This document shows, one piece after another, positions 19,501 through 27,027 of a stretch of DNA of 64,000 nt. The notes beneath the pieces were generated by a model that was given only the letters and a program-made list of their open reading frames with translations, was not told the DNA's origin and searched no databases. The stretch lies in assembly GCF_050596425.1 (NCBI RefSeq), contig NZ_CP192292.1, forward strand, positions 4,774,001 through 4,838,000. Direction: 5' to 3'. Position 1 is the stretch's first letter. Every line of letters starts with the position of its first letter. The DNA comes from G963665925 sp050596425 (GTDB lineage Bacteria > Bacillota > Clostridia > Peptostreptococcales > Acidaminobacteraceae). The position numbers and the translations under genes were made by a program.

Positions 19501-20612
19501 TCAATATATCCTTTGGCTGTCTCCCTTTCATCTATAGCCATATAGAGTTTAGCGAGTTGAATATCATATAAGCCTGTTACATCATGAAAAAGTGGCTTTC
19601 TTGATAAAATATAGTTGATAGACCTTCTAACACTAAGATTCTTTGCTGACTGCTCAAGTTCCTCAGCTTCAACAATTAGATCCATTGCATGATCTTCGTC
19701 AAGGGTCCCACTATAAGCCTCGTTTCTTAACTCTTGAGATTTTTCCATGAGCTCAATCACTTCTTCATCATCTAGGTTATGCTCTGTATAAGAAAACATA
19801 TTCCTTTGAGAAATTATGTCTGTATAAACAATATAATTTTCTATGGAGCTATCAATTTCAACCAATTTTTGCGCATATTCAAAAGCCCTTTCTAGCTTAT
19901 TGGTCTGAATATAGTATTTACTTATCATACGAAGAACATCCTGATTGTCATTATATTTTTCTGCAATCTCTTCCACAGTTTCTTCATCAATCTCAAACTG
20001 ACCATTTGATAACACTGCTTTTTCTAGTTTATACAATGTCTCATATCTATCGACTGCCTTGTCACTATACCCTAAATCATTGAAGAGACTAGTCACTACA
20101 TTACTAATAGCCTCTTCATCACTCACTTCATTTTCTCCGCCATGTGGTTGGTCTATAGCGATGCTGGATGAATAGATATGATGCTCTGCAAGTTTATTTA
20201 AGTCAATCACGGCGTCTCTTATTTCAATTTTAAGTTCATCATTTTTTATAGCTTTTTTGGAATTTATAAAGACATACTCGTAATCTCCTCGTTTATATCT
20301 AGATATCAGCTCTATGATTTTTTCATGCCCTTCATTTACATCCCCTTTAACCAAGGATTTATCCAGAAGACTTAGCTCAGACTCTAACAAGTATTTATAT
20401 GCTATGTATGTTGAACTTTCTTCTGAGTTTTTATCATGTACGAAGCTCAAAGTTCCATAATATACACTTGCACTTAAACCAAGAACCGCTGTAAATAATA
20501 TAAGCCACCGCGCAATATTTCTCTCTTTTTTAATTTTTTTAGCAACAAAATAGTCTATTATAATTGCCATCAAGCATTCTAGCCCGAAGAGGCCTATAAA
20601 TTCATAGTTCAT
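16563..20612 (-). CDS. Large membrane-anchored von Willebrand factor A protein
   Basis: The 1349-aa protein has two N-terminal membrane segments (about 5-23 and 36-55), a helical repeat-like region (about 180-420), a VWA domain (about 510-690) and, after it, an IPT/TIG-like strand region (about 740-815) and a long beta-rich C-terminal part. The VWA keeps the metal-ion adhesion site: DSSGS, the Thr in GGGTD and SDGRD. VWA domains bind partner proteins through a divalent cation. The gene follows a palindromic repeat copy that lies between it and the zinc-ribbon genes. A weak GGGAAAGG precedes the ATG. Its target is unknown. Confidence 0.85.
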   Translation of the reverse strand: MNYEFIGLFGLECLMAIIIDYFVAKKIKKERNIARWLILFTAVLGLSASVYYGTLSFVHDKNSEESSTYIAYKYLLESELSLLDKSLVKGDVNEGHEKIIELISRYKRGDYEYVFINSKKAIKNDELKIEIRDAVIDLNKLAEHHIYSSSIAIDQPHGGENEVSDEEAISNVVTSLFNDLGYSDKAVDRYETLYKLEKAVLSNGQFEIDEETVEEIAEKYNDNQDVLRMISKYYIQTNKLERAFEYAQKLVEIDSSIENYIVYTDIISQRNMFSYTEHNLDDEEVIELMEKSQELRNEAYSGTLDEDHAMDLIVEAEELEQSAKNLSVRRSINYILSRKPLFHDVTGLYDIQLAKLYMAIDERETAKGYIDNIIDHHQSILKTAQIREPLFKVVDAYNQSQPGQSDPVLKSSISELVEVQSQGVVNGSSESVNSRFTEFMISTLKYKKMNMYISEIDTSEYPLIKAYANVSGKKEGVFGLANDFSKENFEIIDTQYSIEDFKMLDLDSRANVDIALVLDSSGSMKGLPLRDLKVAALSCVDKLDIWNSKMAVVEYNSDARLVVSSTNSKNKLVNGINSIVSGGGTDISSGLRSGINELSSSASQKSIILMSDGRDENSSGQIDEVIKKAIDNKIKIFTVGLGDIDTDYLNAIAELTGGRYIHASNSIELENVYIMLQNYITNNYCFSYTVEKNPSINKRNLTIALKDYQISSSQLYQLSADDSDSVNDQKDVQIVDEDVFHVTGIQPKSLSVSDIKHGSNFTLQGVGFQEGMQIFIGDYELENVKCSDTRTATGWIDSPIPAGQYNLKVVLDNGLTEFKPKMINVFRAGKVTKVKLGDLLISADSIGQIKDGQILASGNVMIDGFLHLEEDIYIEPFNQPDDFSMGTNEIVDLGDRGQLSGKGKIYISYNQAIENGLSTANFANIIMNGKDYIVNEDEFVINVNDNKNDFDMNLHKFKFKIPFMVDVKGAEIDLKSDKLILTVAEVNPYKIIDSIKNSVLNKKFTSTNEKDTTDTSLKVEKRSEAFKFKPQNTKGSAFIALTKENIEFGFEAELDVNESLQFGKFGLDNIVLKLNSLDKNNEYWKFGGAFSFANFTKGLRGLDGYISSYYWCPDEIAVNAELAKGIPIYNILFIDKLGIKMSGLSMFLLDSPAISDSIKSILFPGDLNDVKRRDIVLAGQTHAGVNLFSSFNLDVPENMSKWGNLGEIDKGEIALNFTQENVKASADLKILNEKLANAAIQFGKNGLDMNAKASTEISVYDVSVAGDLSFAFSSTWKMLTSMIEVNGSVDSGWVNYHVKGKSSVKFLAEYDGSYYCVELGQSDTIKKCWYDSDGDPVIWERFHVRTIKL

Positions 20613-20666
20613 CCTTTCCCTACTTTCACATCAAACGAATTAAAAAGGATTGATTTTCTAAGTCTA

Positions 20667-20782
20667 GCGCCTGCAAAATTATAGATCATCATCCCGGTCA
20701 TATCATATAAAGAATTTTAATCCTTAAATATTTATATATGGTATGACGAGGATTTTTGAATAATATTTTGCAAATTGCTCAA
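20667..20782 (-). repeat. Palindromic repeat family 1, copy 2
   Basis: This 116-bp copy runs GCGCCTGCAAAATTATAGAT to TTGCAAATTGCTCAAG, the reverse orientation to copy 1. Inner arms around GGTCATATCATATA and TATATGGTATGACG pair well. It separates two genes of the VWA cluster. Confidence 0.8.
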
Positions 20783-20810
20783 GTAGAAAATTCAATCCTT
20801 TGAACTTGAT

Positions 20811-21335
20811 TTATATGTTTTGTCCACAATAAGAACAGAACTTTGCTAACATATTGTTTTCTCGCTTGCAACGGCTACAAGCTTTCACTGAAAATTTTTC
20901 TTTGTCCTTCCTTGAATAAACCTTCATAACACCTATAAAAAATAATACTGAACTGGCCAGTAGGAGTTTTGCTTTCACACTTAATAAACCTCCACCAGTT
21001 AGTAGAAATAGTGATGCCAAGGCAAGTTCTATCACAGCACAGACATAACTTGCTTTCTTGTTAATGTTATTTCTCATTACACTGACCAGCGGGTAGATAA
21101 TTGGAACACAAAAGATAAATCTATACTTATTTAAAGTGAATCCTAGACCAGAAATTTTCATTGAAACAATCTCTGAAAAATCCATATATGCAGCCATGTC
21201 ATCCATATGAACATCTGTATATAATGACTTCACAAACTCAGCTTCTTCTGTTAAATATGATCCTATCGAAAGCACCACAATCAATATTGCTGACAGGATT
21301 AATAGCTTGGCTCCAAAATTCAACTTAACTTTCAT
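20811..21335 (-). CDS. Membrane protein with C-terminal zinc ribbon
   Basis: The 174-aa protein has about four membrane segments and ends in CSRCKRENNMLAKFCSYCG, a four-Cys zinc ribbon. I chose the ATG at 21335 (AAGGA upstream) over an in-frame start at 21437, which would lie deep in the preceding gene; the remaining overlap is 11 bases. It belongs to the VWA cluster; its function is unknown. Confidence 0.7.
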   Translation of the reverse strand: MKVKLNFGAKLLILSAILIVVLSIGSYLTEEAEFVKSLYTDVHMDDMAAYMDFSEIVSMKISGLGFTLNKYRFIFCVPIIYPLVSVMRNNINKKASYVCAVIELALASLFLLTGGGLLSVKAKLLLASSVLFFIGVMKVYSRKDKEKFSVKACSRCKRENNMLAKFCSYCGQNI

Positions 21336-21816
21336 TGCTTTCAGTTCCTTCTTGATCAACCATCTTCTTGCCACACCCCATACAGAACTGTGCATCTTCT
21401 TTAACAGGTGTGTCACAATCAGGGCATTTTCTTTCATTTGAGTTTTCTGGTTCTAAAATAACGACCTCGTTTTTTGCACCGCATTCCGTACAAAATGTTG
21501 CATCTTCTGGGATTTGTGCACCGCAACTCTGACAGTTCACTGCTCCTTTTATCTCAAGAATGTCTTTTCTTAATTGGCTAATTTTATCTAAACAAGCCTG
21601 GATTTTTTGAATTTCATCATTATAATCACTATCATTGCTTGACTTATTTTTTTCATAGTAATTTTTTCCTATTTGAATAAACAAACCTTGTATTTCTTCT
21701 TCTTTCACTTGAATTTGACCATTTAAACTTGACACTTCGCTCATGACCTTTGCTTTTTGTGCCAAGTCCTTACTTGTATTGGTCAGTGTTTCACCTAATT
21801 TGTTGAAAAATGACAT
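21325..21816 (-). CDS. Coiled-coil protein with two zinc ribbons
   Basis: The 163-aa soluble protein has an N-terminal helical, probably coiled-coil half (to about residue 85) followed by two zinc ribbons: CQSCGAQIPEDATFCTECG and CPDCDTPVKEDAQFCMGCG. Similar proteins occur near membrane or secretion clusters in Clostridia, where the ribbon is taken as a protein-docking module. GGAGG is 7 bases before the ATG. It overlaps the next gene, so the two are coupled. Confidence 0.75.
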   Translation of the reverse strand: MSFFNKLGETLTNTSKDLAQKAKVMSEVSSLNGQIQVKEEEIQGLFIQIGKNYYEKNKSSNDSDYNDEIQKIQACLDKISQLRKDILEIKGAVNCQSCGAQIPEDATFCTECGAKNEVVILEPENSNERKCPDCDTPVKEDAQFCMGCGKKMVDQEGTESNES

Positions 21817-21827
21817 ACTTAGCCTCC

Positions 21828-22229
21828 TTACATATGGTTGTTTATAATTTTGTCAAAAAACTTGGCTTTTATCGTCCCCATAGACAAAGCTTTTAGTCCA
21901 AAACTCAATAGCAATAGTTTCTCTGCTGCATAAACGACATAGGACCCGATTCTATCAAGTTCAAATGGTACATCAATGTCTATAATCCACCCAAAAGCGA
22001 TGTCGAGTATACTAAAAACATCATCAATGGTATCGAAAAACACTAAAAACATACCAGATACTATAATCACACTGATCATCTTAATAGCAGATTTTTTTAG
22101 CCATTCATTGTCTTCATAAAGAAGCACAAAAGCCGCCAGCAAAATCGCGACCAGATCACTTACAAACACAAGAAAAAATATCAATGCGCCTGTTAATGGT
22201 ATGCTGATTCCTAACTTTGATTTTTCCAA
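21828..22229 (-). CDS. Four-helix membrane protein, first gene of the VWA/zinc-ribbon cluster
   Basis: The 133-aa protein is hydrophobic with three or four membrane segments and no recognised family. It starts with TTG (22229), preceded by GAGGTG at 5 bases. It is 11 bases upstream of the double zinc-ribbon gene and so probably heads the operon. Its position suggests a membrane partner of the ribbon proteins, which is inference. Confidence 0.65.
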   Translation of the reverse strand: MEKSKLGISIPLTGALIFFLVFVSDLVAILLAAFVLLYEDNEWLKKSAIKMISVIIVSGMFLVFFDTIDDVFSILDIAFGWIIDIDVPFELDRIGSYVVYAAEKLLLLSFGLKALSMGTIKAKFFDKIINNHM

Positions 22230-22383
22230 TTTAACACCTCGCTTCTTTGATTAAAACAGTTCGCTAGACTCACATTCCTTTTACAAGATTATATTACATT
22301 ATTTTCCTTTTACTTTCAATGTTTATTTTCCTTTTTTTGGATTTAGGTGTTTTGTAAGTACAAATTTTCTACAATATATAAAA

Positions 22384-22409
22384 AAACCGCTTGATCAAAC
22401 AAGCGGTTT
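22384..22409. terminator. Hairpin, first of a near-identical pair
   Basis: The arms AAACCGCTTG and CAAGCGGTTT form a 10-bp stem. An almost identical hairpin stands at 22560-22587, and a 125-bp palindromic element lies between the two. Confidence 0.7.
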
Positions 22410-22436
22410 CAGGCTGTCAACAAAGTGGACAGAATG

Positions 22437-22561
22437 TTAGCTTGTAGAAAACTTCGAAAGACAAGGCGCGGATAAAAATCGCTTAATGAGCGTATTCACA
22501 TACGTGATTTAAGCGGATTTTACTCTGCAACGCAGTATTTCGGAGTTTATCTGCAAGCTAA
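22437..22561. repeat. Palindromic repeat family 2, full copy
   Basis: This 125-bp element starts TTAGCTTGTAGAAAACTTCG and ends CGGAGTTTATCTGCAAGCTAA, so its ends are imperfect inverted repeats. Its core (ATCGCTTAATGAGCG and TGATTTAAGCGGAT) forms an inner hairpin. A related core recurs at 62643-62687. It looks like a short non-coding mobile or REP-type element. Confidence 0.7.
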
Positions 22562-22587
22562 AACCGCTTGATTAAGCAAGCGGTTTT
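22560..22587 (-). terminator. Terminator of the chemoreceptor gene
   Basis: The arms AAAACCGCTTG and CAAGCGGTTTT form an 11-bp stem 18 bases past the chemoreceptor stop codon, with A/T runs beside it. It duplicates the hairpin at 22384. Confidence 0.75.
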
Positions 22588-22605
22588 CCAAGCAGGCTTC
22601 TGCCT

Positions 22606-24339
22606 CTAAATTTTAAACTTATGAATGGCTTCATCCAGTTGTTTTACAACCCCCACCAGGCTCTTCATCTGTTCGTCTATTTCGGTAATACCAGCCAATT
22701 GTTCTTCTGAGGATGCTGAAACTTCTGTGGTTGCAGCAGATGTTTGTTCAGTCGAAGCAGACACATTGAGGATGGCCGTGAGAATATCCTCCCTAAGCTC
22801 TGATATGTTTTCCACTTCCGTATTCAGGAAGTTTATGTCCTCGCCAAGACGATGGACAGAATCCGATATGCTTGCAAATTGACTTGACGTGGCCTTAACC
22901 ATCCCACTTTGAGTGTTGACCGTTTTTGTCACAATCGCCATCTGCTCAACAGACTTTAATGAGCTGCTTTCTATCTCATCTATTATGCCCTTTATATCCG
23001 TCACGGATTTGCCTGATTCTTCAGCAAGTTTTCTAATCTCTTCAGCCACCACGGAGAATCCTCGGCCCGCTTCTCCCGCTCGAGCGGCTTCAATAGAAGC
23101 ATTGAGCGCAAGGAGGTTTGTTTGCTCTGCAATGGAGTTAATCACATCTGTAAAGGCACTGATTTTATCATGTCCTTCTTTCATTTCATGAATAATTGAT
23201 TCAATTTCATGAACCACTTTTAGGGAGTCTTGTGCCGATGTGCCCAGTGTATTCACTGACTCAATGCCTTTTCTATTTTCTTCTTCAGCGAGTTTCAAGG
23301 CTTCACCCATAGTTTGGGACACACTTTCAAGTCTTTCAACGCTTGAGGATAAGACACTCATTTTCTCCGAGACCAGTTCCGCCCCAGCGGCTTCTTCCGA
23401 AACGGCCTCACTGATTTCTTGTATGGTAAGGACCACCTCGTTGATGGCCTTTGTGGACTCGTCCGTTACCTCTGACAACCTAGCTACAGTGCCTGTAACT
23501 GTTCCAGACGTTCTATTTGAAGTTTCTATCATTTCTCGAAGACTGGCCAACATGCTGTTGTAGCTGTCCCCAAGGGATTTTATTTCATCATTTGAATTAA
23601 TGTGGACTGGGTCCCCTGTCAAATCTCCCCTTGCAATTCTATCAAGAGCCTCGTTAACCATGTTTATTCTTTGAGACAGTTTGCTTGAGAAAATATACAT
23701 GCCCACAACACCCAGTAGGATCGTTGCAGCAACCACAGTCAAGATAATGGTCAGCATACTGGTCGCCTGCTTGTTGAACTCAGATTCATAGGCGCCCGCC
23801 GATATAATCCATCCCCAGTCTGGATCATAATTCTGATAAGATATTTTGCTTTCAATGGCTTCTGAATTAGGTAAGTTCCAGTCATACTCTACATAACCGC
23901 CACCCTTCATGGCGACTTTTATCTGTTCCTGAACCAGCTTCATGCCTGATCCTGATTTGTCTTCAGCTTCCCAAACATCAACACCTTCAAGGCTTGGGTG
24001 CATAAGTTCGATCCCTTCGGTTGAGTACACAACAAAATACCCCGTGCCCCCTAAGTAGATGTTGTCATTAATTGGCCTTTTCCCTTCAGAATCCTTTGGT
24101 CCTAATAAAAGAACTTTTATGTTTTCCTGGGCCTCCTCCAAGGATATGGCCCCTGAAGCCACAGATTTCTTTTGAAGCTCTACCATGTACATGGCCTGTT
24201 CAACAGCATTTCTCAGCAATATTTCACCACTGGTGTCAAACTCTTTTTTTGCCCTTGTAAAGCTGATGCTGCTGATAATCAGCATTGGCAACAGGAGTAA
24301 AAGTATCCCTGCGCTTATTAGTTTCGATTTTAAATTCAT
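22606..24339 (-). CDS. Methyl-accepting chemotaxis protein with sCache sensor
   Basis: The 577-aa chemoreceptor has a first membrane segment (residues 7-28), an extracytoplasmic single-Cache domain (about 35-190, with GTGYFVVYSTEGIELMHPS and DWGWIISAGAYESEF), a second membrane segment (about 193-215), a HAMP domain and a signalling domain. The hairpin tip for CheA/CheW is intact: IAEQTNLLALNASIEAARAG. Cache domains of this type usually bind small organic acids or amines; the ligand is not known. GGAGG precedes the ATG. No other chemotaxis genes are near. Confidence 0.93.
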   Translation of the reverse strand: MNLKSKLISAGILLLLLPMLIISSISFTRAKKEFDTSGEILLRNAVEQAMYMVELQKKSVASGAISLEEAQENIKVLLLGPKDSEGKRPINDNIYLGGTGYFVVYSTEGIELMHPSLEGVDVWEAEDKSGSGMKLVQEQIKVAMKGGGYVEYDWNLPNSEAIESKISYQNYDPDWGWIISAGAYESEFNKQATSMLTIILTVVAATILLGVVGMYIFSSKLSQRINMVNEALDRIARGDLTGDPVHINSNDEIKSLGDSYNSMLASLREMIETSNRTSGTVTGTVARLSEVTDESTKAINEVVLTIQEISEAVSEEAAGAELVSEKMSVLSSSVERLESVSQTMGEALKLAEEENRKGIESVNTLGTSAQDSLKVVHEIESIIHEMKEGHDKISAFTDVINSIAEQTNLLALNASIEAARAGEAGRGFSVVAEEIRKLAEESGKSVTDIKGIIDEIESSSLKSVEQMAIVTKTVNTQSGMVKATSSQFASISDSVHRLGEDINFLNTEVENISELREDILTAILNVSASTEQTSAATTEVSASSEEQLAGITEIDEQMKSLVGVVKQLDEAIHKFKI

Positions 24340-24617
24340 TTGAATCCTCCGCTCACTTTGTTTTTATAGGTCTCTGTTTTGTGAATATCTATGCCTTCCC
24401 CTAATACTATATTTTTAGGCGAACTTAATAAATATAGCTCATTTTCAAAGCTTGTCAAGTTCTACCACATGTTCAATAATAATGCAATAATTATGCCAAT
24501 TGAAAATTGTCTGAAAGTATTCAAATCACTCACTTATTCTTTTTCAATTATGAGAAAAGTGTCTAAATAAAAGACAGTGTTTATTTTATATACAGATGAA
24601 AAACACCTGGAGAAGGA

Positions 24618-24658
24618 CATAAATAAACCACACCTCTCACCAGTGTGGTTTATTTATG
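24618..24658. terminator. Bidirectional hairpin, probable terminator
   Basis: A perfect 16-bp inverted repeat with a 9-base loop lies downstream of the DUF2177 gene (minus strand), beyond repeat copy 3. The arms are A/T-rich at the base but lack a long T-run. Confidence 0.55.
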
Positions 24659-24689
24659 GAAATGAATATTTATTATACGTTTTCTACTA

Positions 24690-24805
24690 TTGAGCGACTT
24701 ACAAAATATCATTCAAGCCCCCTTGCTATATCATATATAGAGGTTTAAGAATCAACATTTTGTATATGGTACAGCAAGGGTATAGATCTGTAATTTTGCA
24801 AGCGC
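24690..24805 (+). repeat. Palindromic repeat family 1, copy 3
   Basis: This 116-bp copy starts TTGAGCGACTTACAAAATAT and ends AATTTTGCAAGCGCC, in the same orientation as copy 1. Inner arms CCCTTGCTATATCATATA and TATATGGTACAGCAAGGG are compensated: the G/C-rich tip differs from other copies on both arms together. Confidence 0.85.
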
Positions 24806-24830
24806 CTGACTATTCAGATCGTCTATAACT

Positions 24831-25226
24831 TTAGAATCGACTCAAGATCACATAGGACAGGGCGCTGACAGCTCCGCCAAGACACGTCCCCCACGCAATA
24901 TCTATTATGGTAATCATCAGGGGCCAATCTTTAAGAGTTGCCATATTGGTTAAGTCATAAGTTGCGTAGGTTATAAAACCGAAGATGAACCCCGTCATCA
25001 GGGCATGGTTAAAACTCTCTTTTCTTAGAGCCGGTTGAATGACGAAAAAAAGTAAGCCCCCTATATAAATCATATAAAAGGCTAGAGCAGCCCCTAAGAC
25101 CACTTTATCTGCCATCAGATGACCAATATACCTCTTGTAGAGCCCCTTAGCTAGAACACCAAGCCAAAGTATATCCACCGCAAAAAACATGACAGCTGTC
25201 ACAATATACTGCTTAATATAGATCAT
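24831..25226 (-). CDS. DUF2177 family membrane protein
   Basis: The 131-aa protein has four membrane segments and matches DUF2177: MFFAVDILWLGVLAKGLYKR, then LMTGFIFGFITYATYDLTNMATLKDWP and a final IDIAWGTCLGGAVSAL. The family is widespread and of unknown function. The ATG at 25226 has GGAGG 5 bases upstream; the in-frame start at 25253 lacks one. Confidence 0.88.
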   Translation of the reverse strand: MIYIKQYIVTAVMFFAVDILWLGVLAKGLYKRYIGHLMADKVVLGAALAFYMIYIGGLLFFVIQPALRKESFNHALMTGFIFGFITYATYDLTNMATLKDWPLMITIIDIAWGTCLGGAVSALSYVILSRF

Positions 25227-25372
25227 TCTATCCTCCAAACCAGAGTCATTCATCTACTCTACCTAGTTCTTGTACTTTATTTGCAATATCATAGGCACTT
25301 CTTTTAAGAAAAATAATCCAAACCGTATAAACCAGTTAATGATATATACCCATTTCCTAGACACATAAAAAA

Positions 25373-25393
25373 GCCATTTGAAATTCAAATGGC
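25373..25393 (-). terminator. Terminator after the HAD gene
   Basis: GCCATTTGAA and TTCAAATGGC form a 10-bp stem with a single-base loop. On the minus strand it is followed by a T-run. Confidence 0.8.
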
Positions 25394-25431
25394 CCACAAT
25401 CCTTTACATTTTCCTATATGATCAACTAAGC

Positions 25432-25902
25432 TTAACCGCGCAGGCCTGCGACGACTCTGGTTGGGTTCAGTATAAGATCAAAGGCATCATCTATGGTTTT
25501 ACAGGCCAAATCAGCCTTGGTCAGTGCCTTAACTGAGCACCCCTCTTGTCCCATAACAACAATTGATAGGGCACACGTTTCAAACATCATTCCATCATTA
25601 AATCCATTTCCAATGCAAGCGCAACTTTCATGGCCAAGTTTTTTAGCAATCTCTTTTTTACTATATCCTGCGCTGGCAGTATCAAACACTTGAATATTTA
25701 CAGCCATGCCATCACATTCCCGCCGAACTGTGCCGTGGGTGTCTGCTGTTAAAACGTGAACGGCAATCCCCAGTTTCTCTATGGCTTTTATTTTATTTTT
25801 TACACCAGGTATCATCTTTCCATCGCATGCAATTGTTCCATTATAATCGAGGAGCAGATTTTCAATTTGCAAAAGTCCTTTTCCAGGTATTTTAATATCC
25901 AT
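25432..25902 (-). CDS. HAD family hydrolase (soluble P-type ATPase-like)
   Basis: The 156-aa protein is a minimal HAD-fold protein. Motif I is LLDYNGTIA, with Asn where most phosphatases have the second Asp; this DxNGT form is usual in the small soluble P-type-ATPase-like HAD group. Motif II/III-like segments are VHVLTADTHG and a motif IV GNGFNDGMMFETC. The group is related to the P-domain of metal ATPases, and its natural substrate is unknown. GAGG before the ATG at 25902 decides that start over 25959. Confidence 0.85.
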   Translation of the reverse strand: MDIKIPGKGLLQIENLLLDYNGTIACDGKMIPGVKNKIKAIEKLGIAVHVLTADTHGTVRRECDGMAVNIQVFDTASAGYSKKEIAKKLGHESCACIGNGFNDGMMFETCALSIVVMGQEGCSVKALTKADLACKTIDDAFDLILNPTRVVAGLRG

Positions 25903-26112
25903 AGCAACCTCTTTCCCTTTAAGTATCCTTTCCTTTGACAAGGTCAAATACGCTTTCATCTCAATATATCATACATGACCCCCCAAGCCCTTGTAGACGA
26001 AAAAGCTTCATGACATGTGGAAAAATGTGTGGTTTTGTTACATTATATGGTGTAATATATATTGGTGTAAAATAAAAAGAATGCGTGTCCCTCAGTAAGA
26101 AAGGATGGTCAC

Positions 26113-26310
26113 ATGATACAAATTATTCTTCTTATCGCAGTTGGAATCTATCTAATCTGCGCCTCTACTTTTCAGTGGGAATGGTTTTTTAGCAACAGAA
26201 AAGCACAAAGGCTCGTTGACTGGATCGGCTATAAAAACACCAGAATTGTGTATAGTGTCTTAGGTCTTGCCATGATACTTATATCCATAATGATCTATCT
26301 TGAAAACTAG
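26113..26310 (+). CDS. Small two-helix membrane protein (Imm17-like)
   Basis: The 65-aa protein has two membrane segments flanking a basic WFFSNRKAQRLVDWIGYKNTRI stretch. This pattern fits proteins annotated as immunity 17 family, although most chromosomal members have no toxin beside them and none is seen here. GGATGG precedes the ATG. It is 11 bases from the TPR gene and probably co-transcribed with it. Confidence 0.6.
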   Translation: MIQIILLIAVGIYLICASTFQWEWFFSNRKAQRLVDWIGYKNTRIVYSVLGLAMILISIMIYLEN

Positions 26311-26321
26311 GAGTTTCTAAC

Positions 26322-26957
26322 ATGGAAGGAAATATAGCATTATTTATTAAGGGGTCTATTCAGGTTGGTATTGTCAGTGTTTGGGCTTTTCGATTATATA
26401 AGAACAAGAAAAGAGATAAGCTGCTTGAGAGATTCCATGAAGTCTATGAAAATGATGATTTAACGGGTGCCCCGTGGCATATCAACAAATATATTCAGGA
26501 CAAACCAAAAGATAGTCTTGCTTATAGCTACAAGGGACTTGTACTCAAGGATATGGGCAATTTTCACGAGGCCAAAGAGGCTCTTGAAAAAGCCACAGCG
26601 CTGAGTGATAAGAATTTTATTGCCTACAAGTTTCTAGGAGACCTATATCTTGAAAATGGCAACTTTGTCATGGCTAAGAATCATTATGAAAAAGGAATCA
26701 GGCTCGATAAAAGACCTGCTATTCTTTACTGCTGTGCTGTTTGTTATATAGAACTGGGCCAGCTTGAAAAAGGGGAGAAATACCTCAAACAAGCCCTTAA
26801 GCGCAAAAGTAAGTTGACTGGTCTAATCCATGAAAAACTTGTAGAGGTCTATACAAGACTGGATCAGCCAGACCAAGCAAATAAACACCAAGTCCTATGC
26901 GACAAGGCTCTAGCATTAGAAGAGGACATACCGAACTATACTGCTGAAGAGTTATAA
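26322..26957 (+). CDS. Membrane-anchored TPR protein
   Basis: The 211-aa protein has one N-terminal membrane segment followed by three or four tetratricopeptide repeats (about 65-185, e.g. SLAYSYKGLVLKDMGNFHEA and FIAYKFLGDLYLENGNFVMA). TPR arrays bind partner proteins; none is indicated. AGGAG lies 8 bases before the ATG. Confidence 0.8.
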   Translation: MEGNIALFIKGSIQVGIVSVWAFRLYKNKKRDKLLERFHEVYENDDLTGAPWHINKYIQDKPKDSLAYSYKGLVLKDMGNFHEAKEALEKATALSDKNFIAYKFLGDLYLENGNFVMAKNHYEKGIRLDKRPAILYCCAVCYIELGQLEKGEKYLKQALKRKSKLTGLIHEKLVEVYTRLDQPDQANKHQVLCDKALALEEDIPNYTAEEL

Positions 26958-26999
26958 AACGGGTCACCCTTAGAAGCATTACTTAGGGCGTCCCGTTTT
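26956..26999 (+). terminator. Terminator after TPR gene
   Basis: Outer arms AAAACGGG/CCCGTTTT and an inner CCCTTAG/CTTAGGG pair overlap the stop codon of the TPR gene. The hairpin could also end the convergent efflux operon. Confidence 0.8.
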
Positions 27000-27027
27000 C
27001 ATATTATCTCTTCTCATCTAAGTTATT

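Larger units (their letters stand above)
24340..24830. other. Long intergenic region with hairpin and repeat copy
   Basis: It should contain the chemoreceptor promoter (minus strand). It also holds a perfect 16-bp hairpin at 24618-24658 (CATAAATAAACCACAC and its complement, 9-base loop) and repeat copy 3. I see no coding potential in it. Confidence 0.6.

Noticed and set aside
26113..26310. Toxin-immunity locus suggested by the Imm17-like protein
   Set aside because: No toxin or secretion gene is adjacent; the neighbour is a TPR protein, so an immunity role is not supported.
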